DNA of 57,953 bases from an uncultured Oscillospiraceae bacterium (GTDB taxonomy: Bacteria > Bacillota > Clostridia > Oscillospirales > Oscillospiraceae), in contig CAJUPS010000012.1 in assembly GCA_910588045.1 (NCBI GenBank), positions 1 to 57,953 of the forward strand, written 5' to 3'. Of the stretch, positions 47,880 through 56,232 are shown piece after piece. The notes beneath the pieces are model-generated. The model ran no database searches. It was not told the DNA's origin and worked only from the letters and a program-made list of their open reading frames with translations. The translations under genes were made by a program, and so were the position numbers. Each line of letters opens with the position of its first letter. Within the stretch, counting starts at the first letter, position 1.

Positions 47880-47908
47880 TTGCGCCCGGGGGGCATGTCT
47901 GGTAAAAT
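47880..47908 (+). promoter_or_regulatory. Promoter of the glycine riboswitch / AGCS unit
   Basis: TTGCGC (47880-47885), a 17-base spacer and TAAAAT (47903-47908), about 20 bases before the first riboswitch helix. Confidence 0.7.
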
Positions 47909-47928
47909 ACTATCATAAATTACATATC

Positions 47929-48094
47929 GGAGGATGTCCGCAGGAGAGCGAGGGCCGAAGCCCTCCACCGACGGCGTAAATCGCACAGGTAAGTGTGACT
48001 GCGGGCGGACGAGGTTCTGGAGAACTCCGCGGATGAGCGGATGCCGAAGGTGCAAGCGGCCTGGCCGTAATCTCTCAGGCAAAAGGACAGAATT
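47929..48094 (+). ncRNA. Tandem glycine riboswitch
   Basis: First aptamer: CAGGAGAGCGAGGGCC, CACCGACGGCGTAAATCG, CACAGGTAAGTG, ACTGCGGGCGGACGAGG. Second aptamer: TCTGGAGAACTCCGC, ATGCCGAAGGTGCAAGCGGC, CTCTCAGGCAAAAGGACAGA. The core pieces CCGA-(A/C)GG and GGACAGA are the glycine aptamer hallmarks; in the first copy the end reads GGACGAGG instead. It is followed by a terminator and then an AGCS symporter gene, the classical gene for such a switch. Confidence 0.95.
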
Positions 48095-48098
48095 GCGA

Positions 48099-48142
48099 TT
48101 TACTGCCCCGTAGGGGAGACCAAGGGGTAAGTTTTTTCTTTT
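48099..48142 (+). terminator. Expression-platform terminator of the glycine riboswitch
   Basis: TTAC-TG-CCCC (48099-48109) can pair with GGGG-TAA (48124-48130), followed by GTTTTTTCTTTTT. Which ligand state favours it cannot be read directly. Confidence 0.65.
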
Positions 48143-48228
48143 TCTGTTTGAGCAGAGGGAGGCGCGCCGTCGCCTCCCTTGTTTTGTTCCGGTCTGTAAA
48201 TTTAAGAAAAGGAAGAGGAGAGAAAAGT

Positions 48229-49650
48229 ATGGCACAGATTTATGATGCGATCGCGGCAGGAAACAGTTGGTTGAATAACATCGTGTGGGGCGTCCCCGCC
48301 CTGGTGCTCCTCATGGGCGCAGGTATTATCCTGACGGTGGGGCTGAAGGGCTTCCAGTTCAGGAAATTCGGCTACGCTATGAAGAATACCCTGGGCAAGA
48401 TGTTCCAGAAGCAGGAGGCAAAGGCCGGTGAGGTCACCCCCCTGCAAGCCCTGACCACCGCCCTGGCGGCTACCGTGGGGACCGGCAATATCGCCGGTAT
48501 CACCTTTGCCGTCACCCTGGGCGGGCCGGGGTCCATCTTCTGGCTGTGGGTATCCGCCCTGCTGGGTATGGCCACCAAGTATTCCGAGGTCCTGCTGTCC
48601 GTGAAGTTCCGGGAGCGCAACGTCGTAGGCGACTGGGTGGGCGGCCCCATGTACTACATCAAGAACGGCCTGGGTAAGAACTGGAAGTGGCTGGGGGCGG
48701 TATTCTGTATCTTTGGCGGCCTGGCCTCCTTCGGCATCGGCAACGCGGTGCAGGTGGGTGAGATCACCTCCGCCGTCAACACCGCCATCCGGTCCTTCGC
48801 CCCCTCCGCTGCGGAGCATGAGCTGGTCATCAACATCGTGCTGGCGGTGATCCTCATGGTCATCATCGGCGTTGTGCTGGTAGGCGGCATCAAGCGCATC
48901 GGCGAGGTCACAGAATTTATGGTGCCCATCATGTCCGTCATCTATATTGTGGCCTGCCTGCTGGTCGTCGGGGCCAACATCACCAAGGTGCCCCACGTGT
49001 TCGCCATGATCTTCCAGGGCGCTTTCACGCCCCAGGGCGTCACCGGCGGTGTGGCCGCCATCACCATCAAGACCTGTATCGAGTGGGGCGTCAAGCGCGG
49101 CGTGTTCTCCAACGAGGCCGGTCTCGGCTCTGCGCCCATCGCCCACGCCGCCACCTCCGAAACCAACCCGGTGAAGCAGGGCCTGTACGGCATCTTCGAG
49201 GTGTTCATGGACACCATCGTCATCTGCACTCTGTCCGGCCTGACCCTGCTGCTGGCCCTGGATGCGGAGACCATCAACTACGGCGTCAAGGGCACCACCG
49301 CCCTGAATGCCCAGGCCCTGGGCACCGTGCTGGGCGGCAAGGCCGGTGCGCTGATCATCGCCATTGGCCTGAGCCTCTTCGCCCTGTCCACCGTCCTCAG
49401 CTGGGGCCTCTACGGGACCCGCTGCTGGGAGTACCTGCTGGGGGAGAAGGCCGTGAAGCCCTATCAGATCATCTTCACCCTGGTGGTCATCATCAGCGCC
49501 ACCATGGACCTGTCCCTGGCGTGGAACATCGCGGATACCCTCAACGGGCTCATGGCGATCCCCAACCTGATCGGTTTGATCCTGCTGTGCCCGGTGGTCT
49601 TCAAAATGACCAGGGAGTATTTCGACAACGAGAAGCGGCTGAGGAAGTAA
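48229..49650 (+). CDS. Sodium:alanine/glycine symporter (AGCS family)
   Basis: 473 residues with about eleven membrane helices. Family marks: the N-terminal NSWLNNIVWGVPALVLLMGA, ALTTALAATVGTGNIAGITF (the G-T-G-N-I-A motif), GGPMYYIKNGLGKNWKWLG, RGVFSNEAGLGSAPIAHAA (the S-N-E-A-G motif) and FALSTVLSWGLYGTRCWEYL. Takes up alanine or glycine with sodium; the glycine riboswitch in its leader argues for glycine. The ATG follows GGAAGAGGAGAG. It is a single-gene unit with a strong terminator. Confidence 0.96.
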   Translation: MAQIYDAIAAGNSWLNNIVWGVPALVLLMGAGIILTVGLKGFQFRKFGYAMKNTLGKMFQKQEAKAGEVTPLQALTTALAATVGTGNIAGITFAVTLGGPGSIFWLWVSALLGMATKYSEVLLSVKFRERNVVGDWVGGPMYYIKNGLGKNWKWLGAVFCIFGGLASFGIGNAVQVGEITSAVNTAIRSFAPSAAEHELVINIVLAVILMVIIGVVLVGGIKRIGEVTEFMVPIMSVIYIVACLLVVGANITKVPHVFAMIFQGAFTPQGVTGGVAAITIKTCIEWGVKRGVFSNEAGLGSAPIAHAATSETNPVKQGLYGIFEVFMDTIVICTLSGLTLLLALDAETINYGVKGTTALNAQALGTVLGGKAGALIIAIGLSLFALSTVLSWGLYGTRCWEYLLGEKAVKPYQIIFTLVVIISATMDLSLAWNIADTLNGLMAIPNLIGLILLCPVVFKMTREYFDNEKRLRK

Positions 49651-49662
49651 CCGCATAGAAGG

Positions 49663-49697
49663 GGAGCCCGTCCGACGGTGCCGGACGGGCTCCTGCG
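49663..49697 (+). terminator. Terminator after the AGCS gene
   Basis: GGAGCCCGTCCG (49663-49674) pairs with CGGACGGGCTCC (49682-49693). Strong stem, weak T tract. Confidence 0.75.
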
Positions 49698-49712
49698 CTA
49701 TCTGAAATGTAA

Positions 49713-50366
49713 CTATTCTACGGCGAGCGTGTAGCCTGTCATCTCAGGCAGCAGGCTGAGAAGGGAGGTCACAGCGGTACGGGCCTTCTCATCTGCCGAG
49801 GTGAGCAGCCCGTTTTCAATGGCGCGCTGCTCCATGGCTTGCTTTTGATCCTTCGTGAAACCGGCATAGTCCTCAATGGAGATGCGGTTGAAGAGGTTGT
49901 CGCTCTCGTCGAAAATTTCCAGGCTGTCCTCCGGGATTTCGTGAGACAGGATCCTGCTGTCCGGCAGGGTGACGGTAACGGCCTTCTTCTCCTCATCCAC
50001 TGCAACGGAGATGCCATCCATGTCCACACCGGCCTTGATAACGCCGTCGTAAGACACGATGAAGCTCTTGGTGGTAAAGGGGACCTTCCAGCCATAAAAG
50101 TCCACCTGGTTCTCAAAGCGGCCCATGTTGGTATAGTAGTAGGCCACCGTGGCAAGCTCCTGGACGGAGCGCAGCCGCTCCCCCAGCAGATCGCTGCTGA
50201 CCACGGGGGGTTCCTCCCGGGAGCCCGTGGCGACGCCGTACAGGAACGCCGCCAGCGCTGCGCCGCAGAGGAGCAGCAGCGCCACACCGCCGATGATCAG
50301 CTTGGTCCGCAGGGGCATTTTCTTCGGTGCGATCTCCAGACCGGCCTCCAATTCGTCCTGCCGCAT
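49713..50366 (-). CDS. DUF4230-domain membrane-anchored protein
   Basis: 217 residues. A short basic cytoplasmic start, one membrane helix (about 22-45, LIIGGVALLLLCGAALAAFL), then an extracellular DUF4230 domain (about 60-215). The latter shows RLRSVQELATVAYYYTNMGR, SFIVSYDGVIKAGVDMDGIS and VTVTLPDSRILSHEIPEDSL, the typical pattern of this uncharacterised family. The ATG has AGGAGGTG upstream. The gene is convergent with AGCS and 90 bases from the XRE gene on the same strand. Function unknown. Confidence 0.87.
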   Translation of the reverse strand: MRQDELEAGLEIAPKKMPLRTKLIIGGVALLLLCGAALAAFLYGVATGSREEPPVVSSDLLGERLRSVQELATVAYYYTNMGRFENQVDFYGWKVPFTTKSFIVSYDGVIKAGVDMDGISVAVDEEKKAVTVTLPDSRILSHEIPEDSLEIFDESDNLFNRISIEDYAGFTKDQKQAMEQRAIENGLLTSADEKARTAVTSLLSLLPEMTGYTLAVE

Positions 50367-50456
50367 GGTGGGACACCTCCTTTGCTGTTCTTACCCCCTA
50401 TCATACCGGGAAAAGGCGGAAAATGCAAGCGGAAGATTTCGGGGGAGGGGGGACCG

Positions 50457-50702
50457 TCAGCGGATCTCCTGCTCCAGGTCGTCGAAGACGGGGGCATCGA
50501 AAAACTCCCGCAGGGAGATGTCCAGCCCGTCACAGAGCTTCTTGATGGTGGAGACGGTGGCGCTGTGGTTCCGACCGCTGACGATGTTGTTGAGGGTGGA
50601 CTGGGTCACGCCGCTGAGGGTGGCCAGGCGGTTGACGGTGATGTTCCGCTGGGCGCACAGCTCCAGGATCCTGGTGCGCACAGCCGTTGCCGTATCTATC
50701 AT
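50457..50702 (-). CDS. Small XRE-family transcriptional regulator
   Basis: 81 residues, essentially a single HTH_3 domain: VRTRILELCAQRNITVNRLA, TLSGVTQSTLNNIVSGRNHS, VSTIKKLCDGLDISLREFFD. Start at ATG 50700-50702, with a GTG nine bases upstream as the alternative. The divergent upstream region holds AACTC-N4-GAGTT palindromes that are the likely operators, so the protein probably represses itself and perhaps the plus-strand unit leading into the ABC exporter. Confidence 0.88.
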   Translation of the reverse strand: MIDTATAVRTRILELCAQRNITVNRLATLSGVTQSTLNNIVSGRNHSATVSTIKKLCDGLDISLREFFDAPVFDDLEQEIR

Positions 50703-50716
50703 AAGGCCCACATCCT

Positions 50717-50778
50717 AACTCAAAAGAGATAATTTGAGTGTACCCGTTTTCTTAAAAAAATATTAACTCTTTTGAGTT
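50717..50778. promoter_or_regulatory. Paired operators for the XRE repressor (proposed)
   Basis: AACTCAAAAGAG (50717-50728) and its exact reverse complement CTCTTTTGAGTT (50767-50778) form an inverted pair. The right-hand copy extends to the perfect palindrome AACTC-TTTT-GAGTT (50765-50778), whose end overlaps the -35 TTGACT of the plus-strand promoter. Confidence 0.65.
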
Positions 50779-50805
50779 GACTTTTACAACTCTCTGTGCT
50801 ATACT
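50777..50805 (+). promoter_or_regulatory. Promoter 1 upstream of the ABC exporter
   Basis: TTGACT (50777-50782), a 17-base spacer and TATACT (50800-50805). The -35 overlaps the palindrome AACTC-TTTT-GAGTT by two bases. Confidence 0.7.
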
Positions 50806-50851
50806 GCCGAATGTTGAGAGATGCGGGGGTCAGAGGATCGATGACTTTCTC

Positions 50852-50917
50852 TTGACAAACCTGTCGGAAGGTGATATATTACACCTATCGACAAGCGATA
50901 TATAAACCTTCCGGCAG
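50852..50917 (+). promoter_or_regulatory. Promoter 2 of the ABC exporter with nested palindromes
   Basis: TTGACA (50852-50857), a 17-base spacer and TATATT (50875-50880). The -10 is inside the palindrome GGTG-ATATATTA-CACC (50870-50885). A second small dyad, TATCG-ACAAG-CGATA, follows. An outer inverted repeat (CTGTCGGAAGGT at 50861-50872 with ACCTTCCGGCAG at 50906-50917) encloses both. This looks like an operator region for a dimeric repressor. Confidence 0.7.
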
Positions 50918-50959
50918 ATCAATACCGGGCCAGAGAGAAAGCGCCCAAAAGGAGGAACT

Positions 50960-51736
50960 ATGCAGGAGCTATTGCAGGTACAGGACCTGACCAAGACCTT
51001 CCGGCTGTCCGCGAAGCAGCAGAAGTTGGAGAAAACCAGGGAGAAGGTCCGAACGGCGGTGAATCATCTCAGCTTTACCGCCTACGAGGGGGAAATTTTT
51101 GGGCTGCTGGGACCCAACGGCGCGGGAAAGACCACCACGCTGCGGCTGCTGTCCACCCTGATCCGGCCCGACAGCGGCGACGCGCTGGTGGACGGGGCCA
51201 GCGTGGTGCGGGAGCCGGACCAGGTGCGGGGACGCATCGGGTTTCTCACCAGCGAGCTGAAGCTGGAGGACTGCTTTACCCCAAACTACTTATTTGACTT
51301 CTTCGCCGCCCTCCACAAGGTGGACCCGGCGGTGCGGGACCGGCGGAAACAGGAGCTGTTTGGACGCTTCGGCATCGACAAGTTTGCCGAGGTGAAGGTG
51401 GCGAACCTGTCCACTGGCATGAAGCAGAAGGTGTCTCTGGTGGTGTCCATCGTCCACGACCCGGACATCATTATCTTCGACGAGCCCACCAACGGCCTGG
51501 ACGTGCTGACGGCCAAGGTGGTGACGGACTTCCTCCAGGAGCTGCGGGACCAGGGGAAGACCATCATCGTCTCCACACACATTTTTAGTCTGATTGAGAA
51601 GCTCTGCGACCGGGTGGGGGTCATCATCAGCGGAAGGATGATCGTCTGCGACACCCTTGAGCGGGTATGCGACGGCATGAGCCTGGAGGACAGGTTCTTT
51701 GAGATCTATAAAGAAACGGCAGGTGACGTGGAATGA
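50960..51736 (+). CDS. ABC exporter ATPase, NatA-like
   Basis: 258 residues. Walker A GLLGPNGAGKTTTLRLL (about 48-64), Q-loop in RIGFLTSELKLEDCFTP, signature NLSTGMKQKVSLVVSIVHDP, Walker B IIIFDEPTNGLDVL and switch His in IIVSTHIFSLIEKL. An N-terminal insertion (FRLSAKQQKLEKTREKVRTA) is common in NatA proteins. The ATG follows AAAGGAGGAAC. It is the first gene of a two-gene exporter; the membrane gene overlaps its stop by four bases. Confidence 0.93.
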   Translation: MQELLQVQDLTKTFRLSAKQQKLEKTREKVRTAVNHLSFTAYEGEIFGLLGPNGAGKTTTLRLLSTLIRPDSGDALVDGASVVREPDQVRGRIGFLTSELKLEDCFTPNYLFDFFAALHKVDPAVRDRRKQELFGRFGIDKFAEVKVANLSTGMKQKVSLVVSIVHDPDIIIFDEPTNGLDVLTAKVVTDFLQELRDQGKTIIVSTHIFSLIEKLCDRVGVIISGRMIVCDTLERVCDGMSLEDRFFEIYKETAGDVE

Positions 51737-52905
51737 GAAGCGGGATTCTTACGATTATGAAAAAGGAGCTGGCCCGGTTCTTTGGGGATAAGCGGATGGT
51801 GGTCGGCGTCCTGCTGCCCGGTATCCTGGTTTACATCGGGTACAGCTTCATGGGCGGGGCCATGGGGAGCGCTTTCGGCGTGGACGAGGACTACACCCCC
51901 ACCATCCAGGCGGTGAACCTGCCGGAGTCGATGGAGGTCCTGCTGCCCCAGACGGGGTTTGCCATCATGGAGGCTTCGGACGGAGAGGCGGCCAAGGAGG
52001 CCATAACCGCCCAGGAACTGGACCTGCTGCTGGAATTTCCGGAGGGATTTGATGGCGACGTCGCTGCCTACGAGGCGTCCTCCGGCGCTCCGGCCCCCAA
52101 TGTGGAGGTCTATTACAACTCCGCCTCCACCAATTCCAGCTTTGCCTATCGGGCGGTGGTCGAGCTGATGGATGCCTATGAATCCCAGATGGTGAACAAG
52201 TTCGATGTCAACGCCGGTGGCGAGGGCTACGACCTGGCCACGGCGGAGGATACGACGGGGTTCTTCTTCGCCATGATGATGCCTATGCTGCTGATGATGT
52301 TCCTCTACTCCGGCTGCGCCGCCGTAGCTCCGGAATCCATCGCCGGGGAGAAGGAGCGGGGCACCATCGCCACCATGCTGATCACGCCCATCCGCCGCAG
52401 TGACGTGGCGCTGGGGAAGATCCTGGCGCTGGCGCTGATCTCCATGATCTCGGCGGCCTCCAGTACGGTGGGGACCGTTCTGGCGCTGCCCAAGATGATG
52501 GGCGGCATGACGGACGAGGTCAGCGCGGACATTTACGGCGTCCAGGACTATTTGCTGCTGGCGGCCGTGATTTTCTCCACGGTGCTGGTGCTGGTGACGC
52601 TGATTGCCGTGATTTCCGCCCTGGCCAAGACCATCAAGGAGGCGCAGACCTACGTCATGCCGGTGATGCTGGTGGTCATGGGGCTGGGAATCACGGGGAT
52701 GTTCGGGGGCGGCGCCTCCCAGGAGCTGGCCCGTTACTGCATTCCGCTGTATAACAGTGTGCAGTGCATGATCGGGGTGTTCTCCTTCTCCGTGCTGCCC
52801 GCCGGGATTGCGGTCACCGTGGGAGTGAACGCCGCCGTGACGATTCTGGGGGTGTTCGTGCTGGCAAAGATGTTCAACAGTGAGAAAATCATCTTCGCGC
52901 GGTAA
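51733..52905 (+). CDS. ABC-2 permease, NatB-like
   Basis: 390 residues. One N-terminal membrane helix (about 22-42), a large extracellular domain (about 45-175), then five or six helices (from FFFAMMMPMLLMMFLYSGCA onward). The ABC-2 signature EKERGTIATMLITPIRRSDV is characteristic of NatB/YhaP-type exporters. The start ATG overlaps the ATPase stop (ATGA). Such pairs export sodium, antibiotics or lipids; the cargo is unknown here. A GreA-family gene follows 69 bases later. Confidence 0.92.
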   Translation: MRSGILTIMKKELARFFGDKRMVVGVLLPGILVYIGYSFMGGAMGSAFGVDEDYTPTIQAVNLPESMEVLLPQTGFAIMEASDGEAAKEAITAQELDLLLEFPEGFDGDVAAYEASSGAPAPNVEVYYNSASTNSSFAYRAVVELMDAYESQMVNKFDVNAGGEGYDLATAEDTTGFFFAMMMPMLLMMFLYSGCAAVAPESIAGEKERGTIATMLITPIRRSDVALGKILALALISMISAASSTVGTVLALPKMMGGMTDEVSADIYGVQDYLLLAAVIFSTVLVLVTLIAVISALAKTIKEAQTYVMPVMLVVMGLGITGMFGGGASQELARYCIPLYNSVQCMIGVFSFSVLPAGIAVTVGVNAAVTILGVFVLAKMFNSEKIIFAR

Positions 52906-52974
52906 GGAAACCACTGGCGTTTTTCCTCCCGGTGTGGTACAATAGGGAAAACCAGCAACAGAGAGGTGTTTCCC

Positions 52975-53478
52975 ATGTATGACGAGCTGACGGCGGTAGA
53001 CGTCAAAAAGATGCGGGAGGAGATCGACTACCGCGTCCAGGTGCTGCGCCCGAAGCTGATTGCCGACGTGCAGACGGCCCGGGCCTTCGGCGACCTCAGC
53101 GAGAATTTCGAGTACAAGTGCGCCAAGCAGGAGAAGAACCGCAACGAGAGCCGCATCCGCTACCTACAGCGGATGGTCAGCACCGCGAAGGTGATTTCCG
53201 CAGACTCCGGCGACGATACGGTGGGGCTTTTTGACAAGCTTGTGGTCTTCCATGAGAAGCTCAACCGGGAAATGACCATGCGCATTGTCACCACCCTGCG
53301 CGCCGACGCGGGGAAGGGGCTCATCAGCAAGGAGTCTCCGGTGGGCAAGGCCCTTTTGGGCCGGAAGGCGGGGGACCGGGTCCACGTAAAGGTCAGCGAG
53401 GATGTGCAGTACGATATGGTCATCCGCTCCATCGAGAAGGGGGAGGACGACGAGTCGCTGGCAATCAGGAGATATTGA
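52975..53478 (+). CDS. greA: GreA-family transcription elongation factor
   Basis: 167 residues. An N-terminal coiled coil (about 1-75) carries the GDLSENFEYKCAKQ tip with acidic residues near 40 and 43 that stimulate transcript cleavage by RNA polymerase. The C-terminal FKBP-like domain includes ISKESPVGKALLGRKAGDRV. The order and length match GreA, though several positions differ from housekeeping GreA (Phe after GDLSEN, Cys in the tip helix), so it could be a second GreA-like copy. Start ATG 52975 follows AGAGAGGTG; a GTG nine bases earlier overlaps that site. A TACAAT -10 at 52939-52944 may be its promoter. Confidence 0.87.
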   Translation: MYDELTAVDVKKMREEIDYRVQVLRPKLIADVQTARAFGDLSENFEYKCAKQEKNRNESRIRYLQRMVSTAKVISADSGDDTVGLFDKLVVFHEKLNREMTMRIVTTLRADAGKGLISKESPVGKALLGRKAGDRVHVKVSEDVQYDMVIRSIEKGEDDESLAIRRY

Positions 53479-53512
53479 AAAAGGGCGGGCCTTACGGCCC
53501 GCCTTTTTTTCC
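53478..53512. terminator. Bidirectional terminator
   Basis: AAAGGGCGGGCC, loop TTAC, GGCCCGCCTTTTTTT. It serves the greA-like gene on the plus strand and the zinc-ribbon gene ending at 53513 on the minus strand. Confidence 0.92.
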
Positions 53513-53728
53513 CTATTTATAATACTGCTGAATTTTATCCACATTTTCGAGGTAGGTTTCTATATAGCCGCACTGCGGGCAGACCGCCACCTTAACGTCT
53601 CCAAAGCAGTTCTTGGGCAGCAGCCCCGACGTCTCCGGCCTGGTTACCCGCAGCATAGAACCGTGCATCGGATCCTTGAGGTCCAATCCCTCCAGCATTT
53701 CAGCTTCGCAGCGAATACATTTCCTCAT
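53513..53728 (-). CDS. Small zinc-ribbon protein
   Basis: 71 residues. Two Cys pairs, MRKCIRCEAEM near the start and VAVCPQCGYIETYLENVDK near the end, form a probable zinc ribbon. It is commonly annotated as a nucleic-acid-binding protein, but the function is unknown. Start ATG 53726-53728 has GGAGGAG about ten bases upstream; a longer frame lacks a ribosome site. It lies 22 bases downstream of proS and is probably co-transcribed. Confidence 0.8.
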   Translation of the reverse strand: MRKCIRCEAEMLEGLDLKDPMHGSMLRVTRPETSGLLPKNCFGDVKVAVCPQCGYIETYLENVDKIQQYYK

Positions 53729-53750
53729 GACCGTGATACTCCTCCTCTCT

Positions 53751-55193
53751 TTAGTACGCCACGCCCCAGATGATGTCCGTGGTACACTCCTTGCCACACA
53801 CGGGGCACTTGCCGGTAGTGCCGGACTGGTCCAGGGGCATACACCGGGAGGTGACGCCCACCTTCTCCTTCATGGCCAGCTCGCAGTCCAGAGAGCCGCA
53901 CCACTTGGTGTGGACGAAGCCGCCGCTGTTCTTCTCGATGAGGGCCTTGACCTCCTCCCAGGTCTCGGCGGCGAAGGTGTTCTCCTCCAGGTTCTTCTTG
54001 GCCATGGCGAACATGTTGGCGTGGATCTCGTCCAGGAGCTTCGCTACGGCGCTCTCCAGCTCGCTCAGGGGTACGAAGGTCTTCTCCCCGGTGTCCCGGC
54101 GGGCGATGCAGCACTGCTCCTTCTCCATGTCCTTCGGGCCGATCTCCACACGGAGGGGCACGCCCCGCATCTCGTATTCCGCGAACTTCCAGCCGGGGGC
54201 CTTGTCGCTGTCGTCCAGCTTCACCCGGACGCCCGCCTGCTCCAGCCGGTCCCGCAGGCCCTGGGCGGCCTCGATGACGCCGGGCTTGTGCTGGGCGATG
54301 GGCAGGACCACCGCCTGGATGGGGGCCACCCGGGGGGGCAGGACCAGGCCGTTGTCATCGCCGTGGGTCATGATGATTCCGCCGATGAGCCGGGTGGACA
54401 CGCCCCAACTGGTCTGGTGGGGGTGGTGGAGCTGGTTGTCCGCGCCGGTGAAGGTGATGTCGAAGGCTTTGGCGAAGCCGTCGCCGAAGTAGTGGCTGGT
54501 GCCTGCCTGGAGGGCCTTCCGGTCGTGCATCATGCACTCTACGCAGTAGGTGTCCTCCGCGCCGGAGAACTTCTCCTTGTCGGTCTTCCGACCCCGGGTC
54601 ACGGGCATGGCCAGGTAGTTCTCACAGAAGTCCGCGTAGACGTTCAGCATCCGAACGGTCTCCTCCACGGCCTCCTCGGCGGTGGCGTGCATGGTGTGGC
54701 CCTCCTGCCACAGAAATTCCCGGTGGCGCAGGAAGGGACGGCTGGTCTTCTCCCAGCGCAGGACCGAGCACCACTGGTTGTAGAGCTTGGGCAGGTCCCG
54801 GTGGGAGTGGATGATGTTCTTGTAGTGCTCGCAGAACAGGGTCTCGCTGGTGGGGCGGATGCAGTAGCGTTCCTCCAGCTTCTCACTGCCGCCGTAGGTC
54901 ACCCAGGCGCACTCGGGGGCGAAGCCCTCCACGTGGTCCTTCTCCTTTTGCAGCAGGCTCTCGGGGATGAGCATGGGCATGGCCACGTTCTCGTGGCCCG
55001 TGGCCTTGAACTGCCGGTCCAACTCCTTCTGCATGTTCTCCCAGATGGCGTAGCCGTAGGGGCGATAGATGAACATGCCCTTGACGCTGGAGTAGTCGAT
55101 GAGCTCCGCCTTTTTGCACACGTCGGTGAACCACTGGGTGAAGTCTACATCCCGGGCGGTGATGGCGTCCACCTGTCTCTGATCCTTTGCCAT
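53751..55193 (-). CDS. proS: Prolyl-tRNA synthetase, short type without editing insert
   Basis: 480 residues of the eukaryote/archaea-like ProS type 3. Class II motif 2 region WCSVLRWEKTSRPFLRHREF, EERYCIRPTSETLFCEHYKN and GGIIMTHGDDNGLVLPPRVA are visible. The anticodon-binding domain (about 285-390) and the C-terminal zinc-binding domain (TKWCGSLDCELAMKEK, GKCPVCGKECTT, ending with Tyr) complete the family pattern. No INS editing domain is present. The ATG has AGGAGAG upstream. No T-box is seen in its 50-base leader. Promoter at 55247-55275. Confidence 0.97.
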   Translation of the reverse strand: MAKDQRQVDAITARDVDFTQWFTDVCKKAELIDYSSVKGMFIYRPYGYAIWENMQKELDRQFKATGHENVAMPMLIPESLLQKEKDHVEGFAPECAWVTYGGSEKLEERYCIRPTSETLFCEHYKNIIHSHRDLPKLYNQWCSVLRWEKTSRPFLRHREFLWQEGHTMHATAEEAVEETVRMLNVYADFCENYLAMPVTRGRKTDKEKFSGAEDTYCVECMMHDRKALQAGTSHYFGDGFAKAFDITFTGADNQLHHPHQTSWGVSTRLIGGIIMTHGDDNGLVLPPRVAPIQAVVLPIAQHKPGVIEAAQGLRDRLEQAGVRVKLDDSDKAPGWKFAEYEMRGVPLRVEIGPKDMEKEQCCIARRDTGEKTFVPLSELESAVAKLLDEIHANMFAMAKKNLEENTFAAETWEEVKALIEKNSGGFVHTKWCGSLDCELAMKEKVGVTSRCMPLDQSGTTGKCPVCGKECTTDIIWGVAY

Positions 55194-55246
55194 AGTTGCT
55201 TCTCTCCTAAATCTATTTGAATTTTTAGTGTATTCACTGGTTCCTT

Positions 55247-55275
55247 ATTGTAGCGATTCAGACAGGAAATGTCAA
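55247..55275 (-). promoter_or_regulatory. Promoter of proS
   Basis: The minus strand reads TTGACA (55270-55275), a 17-base spacer and TACAAT (55247-55252). Confidence 0.8.
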
Positions 55276-55311
55276 GCGGAAGAGAGGGGAAATACCGGCA
55301 TCGCGCGGGAT

Positions 55312-55340
55312 TTGACAGAGAGAGGGGGATATGATAGAAT
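55312..55340 (+). promoter_or_regulatory. Promoter of the CN-hydrolase gene at 55363
   Basis: TTGACA (55312-55317), a 17-base spacer and TAGAAT (55335-55340), close to the start codon. Confidence 0.75.
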
Positions 55341-55362
55341 GCCGGGAGAGAGGAGGTGCGCG

Positions 55363-56232
55363 ATGAAAATTGCACTTTTGCAGCTCCTGCCCACCGGTAC
55401 GCTGGAGGGGCAGCTGGAAAAGGGGCTGGAGGCATGTCGCCGGGCCAAGGCCATGGGGGCGGATATTGCCCTGTTTCCGGAGATGTGGAGCTGCGGATAT
55501 GAGATTCCAGAGGACGTGGGGCGGCTGCGGGACCTTGCGGTAGATGCGGACGGCGCGTTTGTCTCCGCCTTCGGCGTGCTGGCGGCAGAGCTGGAGATGG
55601 CGGTGGCCGTGACCTTTCTGGAGCGCTTCGAGCCGCGGCCCAGGAACAGTGCGGCCGTATTTGACTGCCACGGAGTACGCCGGATGCTGTACGCGAAGGT
55701 ACACACCTGCGATTTCGGCGACGAGGCCCGTCTGACGCCGGGGGAGGGCTTCTATACCGCCGATCTGGCTACGCCCGCCGGGTGCGTGAAGGTGGGTGCT
55801 ATGATCTGCTACGACCGGGAGTTTCCTGAGAGCGCCCGGATTCTGATGCTCCAGGGAGCGGAGTTGATCCTGGTTCCCAATGCCTGTCCCATGGAGATCA
55901 ACCGCCTCTCCCAACTGCGGGGGAGGGCATATGAGAACATGACGGCCATCGCTACGGCCAACTATCCCGCGCCCCATCCGGACTGCAACGGCCACTCCAG
56001 TATGTTTGACGGCGTGGCATACATACCGGAGCTGCCGGGTTCCCGGGATACCTGCCTCCTGGAGGCCGGAGAGGAGGAGGGGATCTACCTGGCGGAGTTG
56101 GACATGGACCTGCTGCGGGACTATCGCCGCCGGGAGGTTCATGGCAACGCCTACCGGCGTCCGGAGAAGTATGGACTTCTGCTCTGCGAGGAGAGGGAGG
56201 AGCCGTTTCTTAGACCGGACCGTCGGAAATAA
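55363..56232 (+). CDS. Carbon-nitrogen hydrolase (nitrilase superfamily)
   Basis: 289 residues. The triad is visible: Glu in ALFPEMWSCGYEI (about 40), Lys in MLYAKVHTCDFGDE, and Cys in VGAMICYDREFPESAR. The spacing fits amidases and N-carbamoyl-type hydrolases rather than true nitrilases; the substrate is unknown. The ATG has AGAGAGGAGGTG upstream. It is a monocistronic unit with its own promoter and terminator. It is only distantly similar to the shorter CN-hydrolase at 38311, which lies inside a transporter operon. Confidence 0.92.
   Translation: MKIALLQLLPTGTLEGQLEKGLEACRRAKAMGADIALFPEMWSCGYEIPEDVGRLRDLAVDADGAFVSAFGVLAAELEMAVAVTFLERFEPRPRNSAAVFDCHGVRRMLYAKVHTCDFGDEARLTPGEGFYTADLATPAGCVKVGAMICYDREFPESARILMLQGAELILVPNACPMEINRLSQLRGRAYENMTAIATANYPAPHPDCNGHSSMFDGVAYIPELPGSRDTCLLEAGEEEGIYLAELDMDLLRDYRRREVHGNAYRRPEKYGLLLCEEREEPFLRPDRRK

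Noticed and set aside
50820..50960. A riboswitch in the leader of the NatAB-like exporter
   Set aside because: The inverted repeats surround the promoter hexamers instead of lying after the start site, so DNA operators are the simpler reading.
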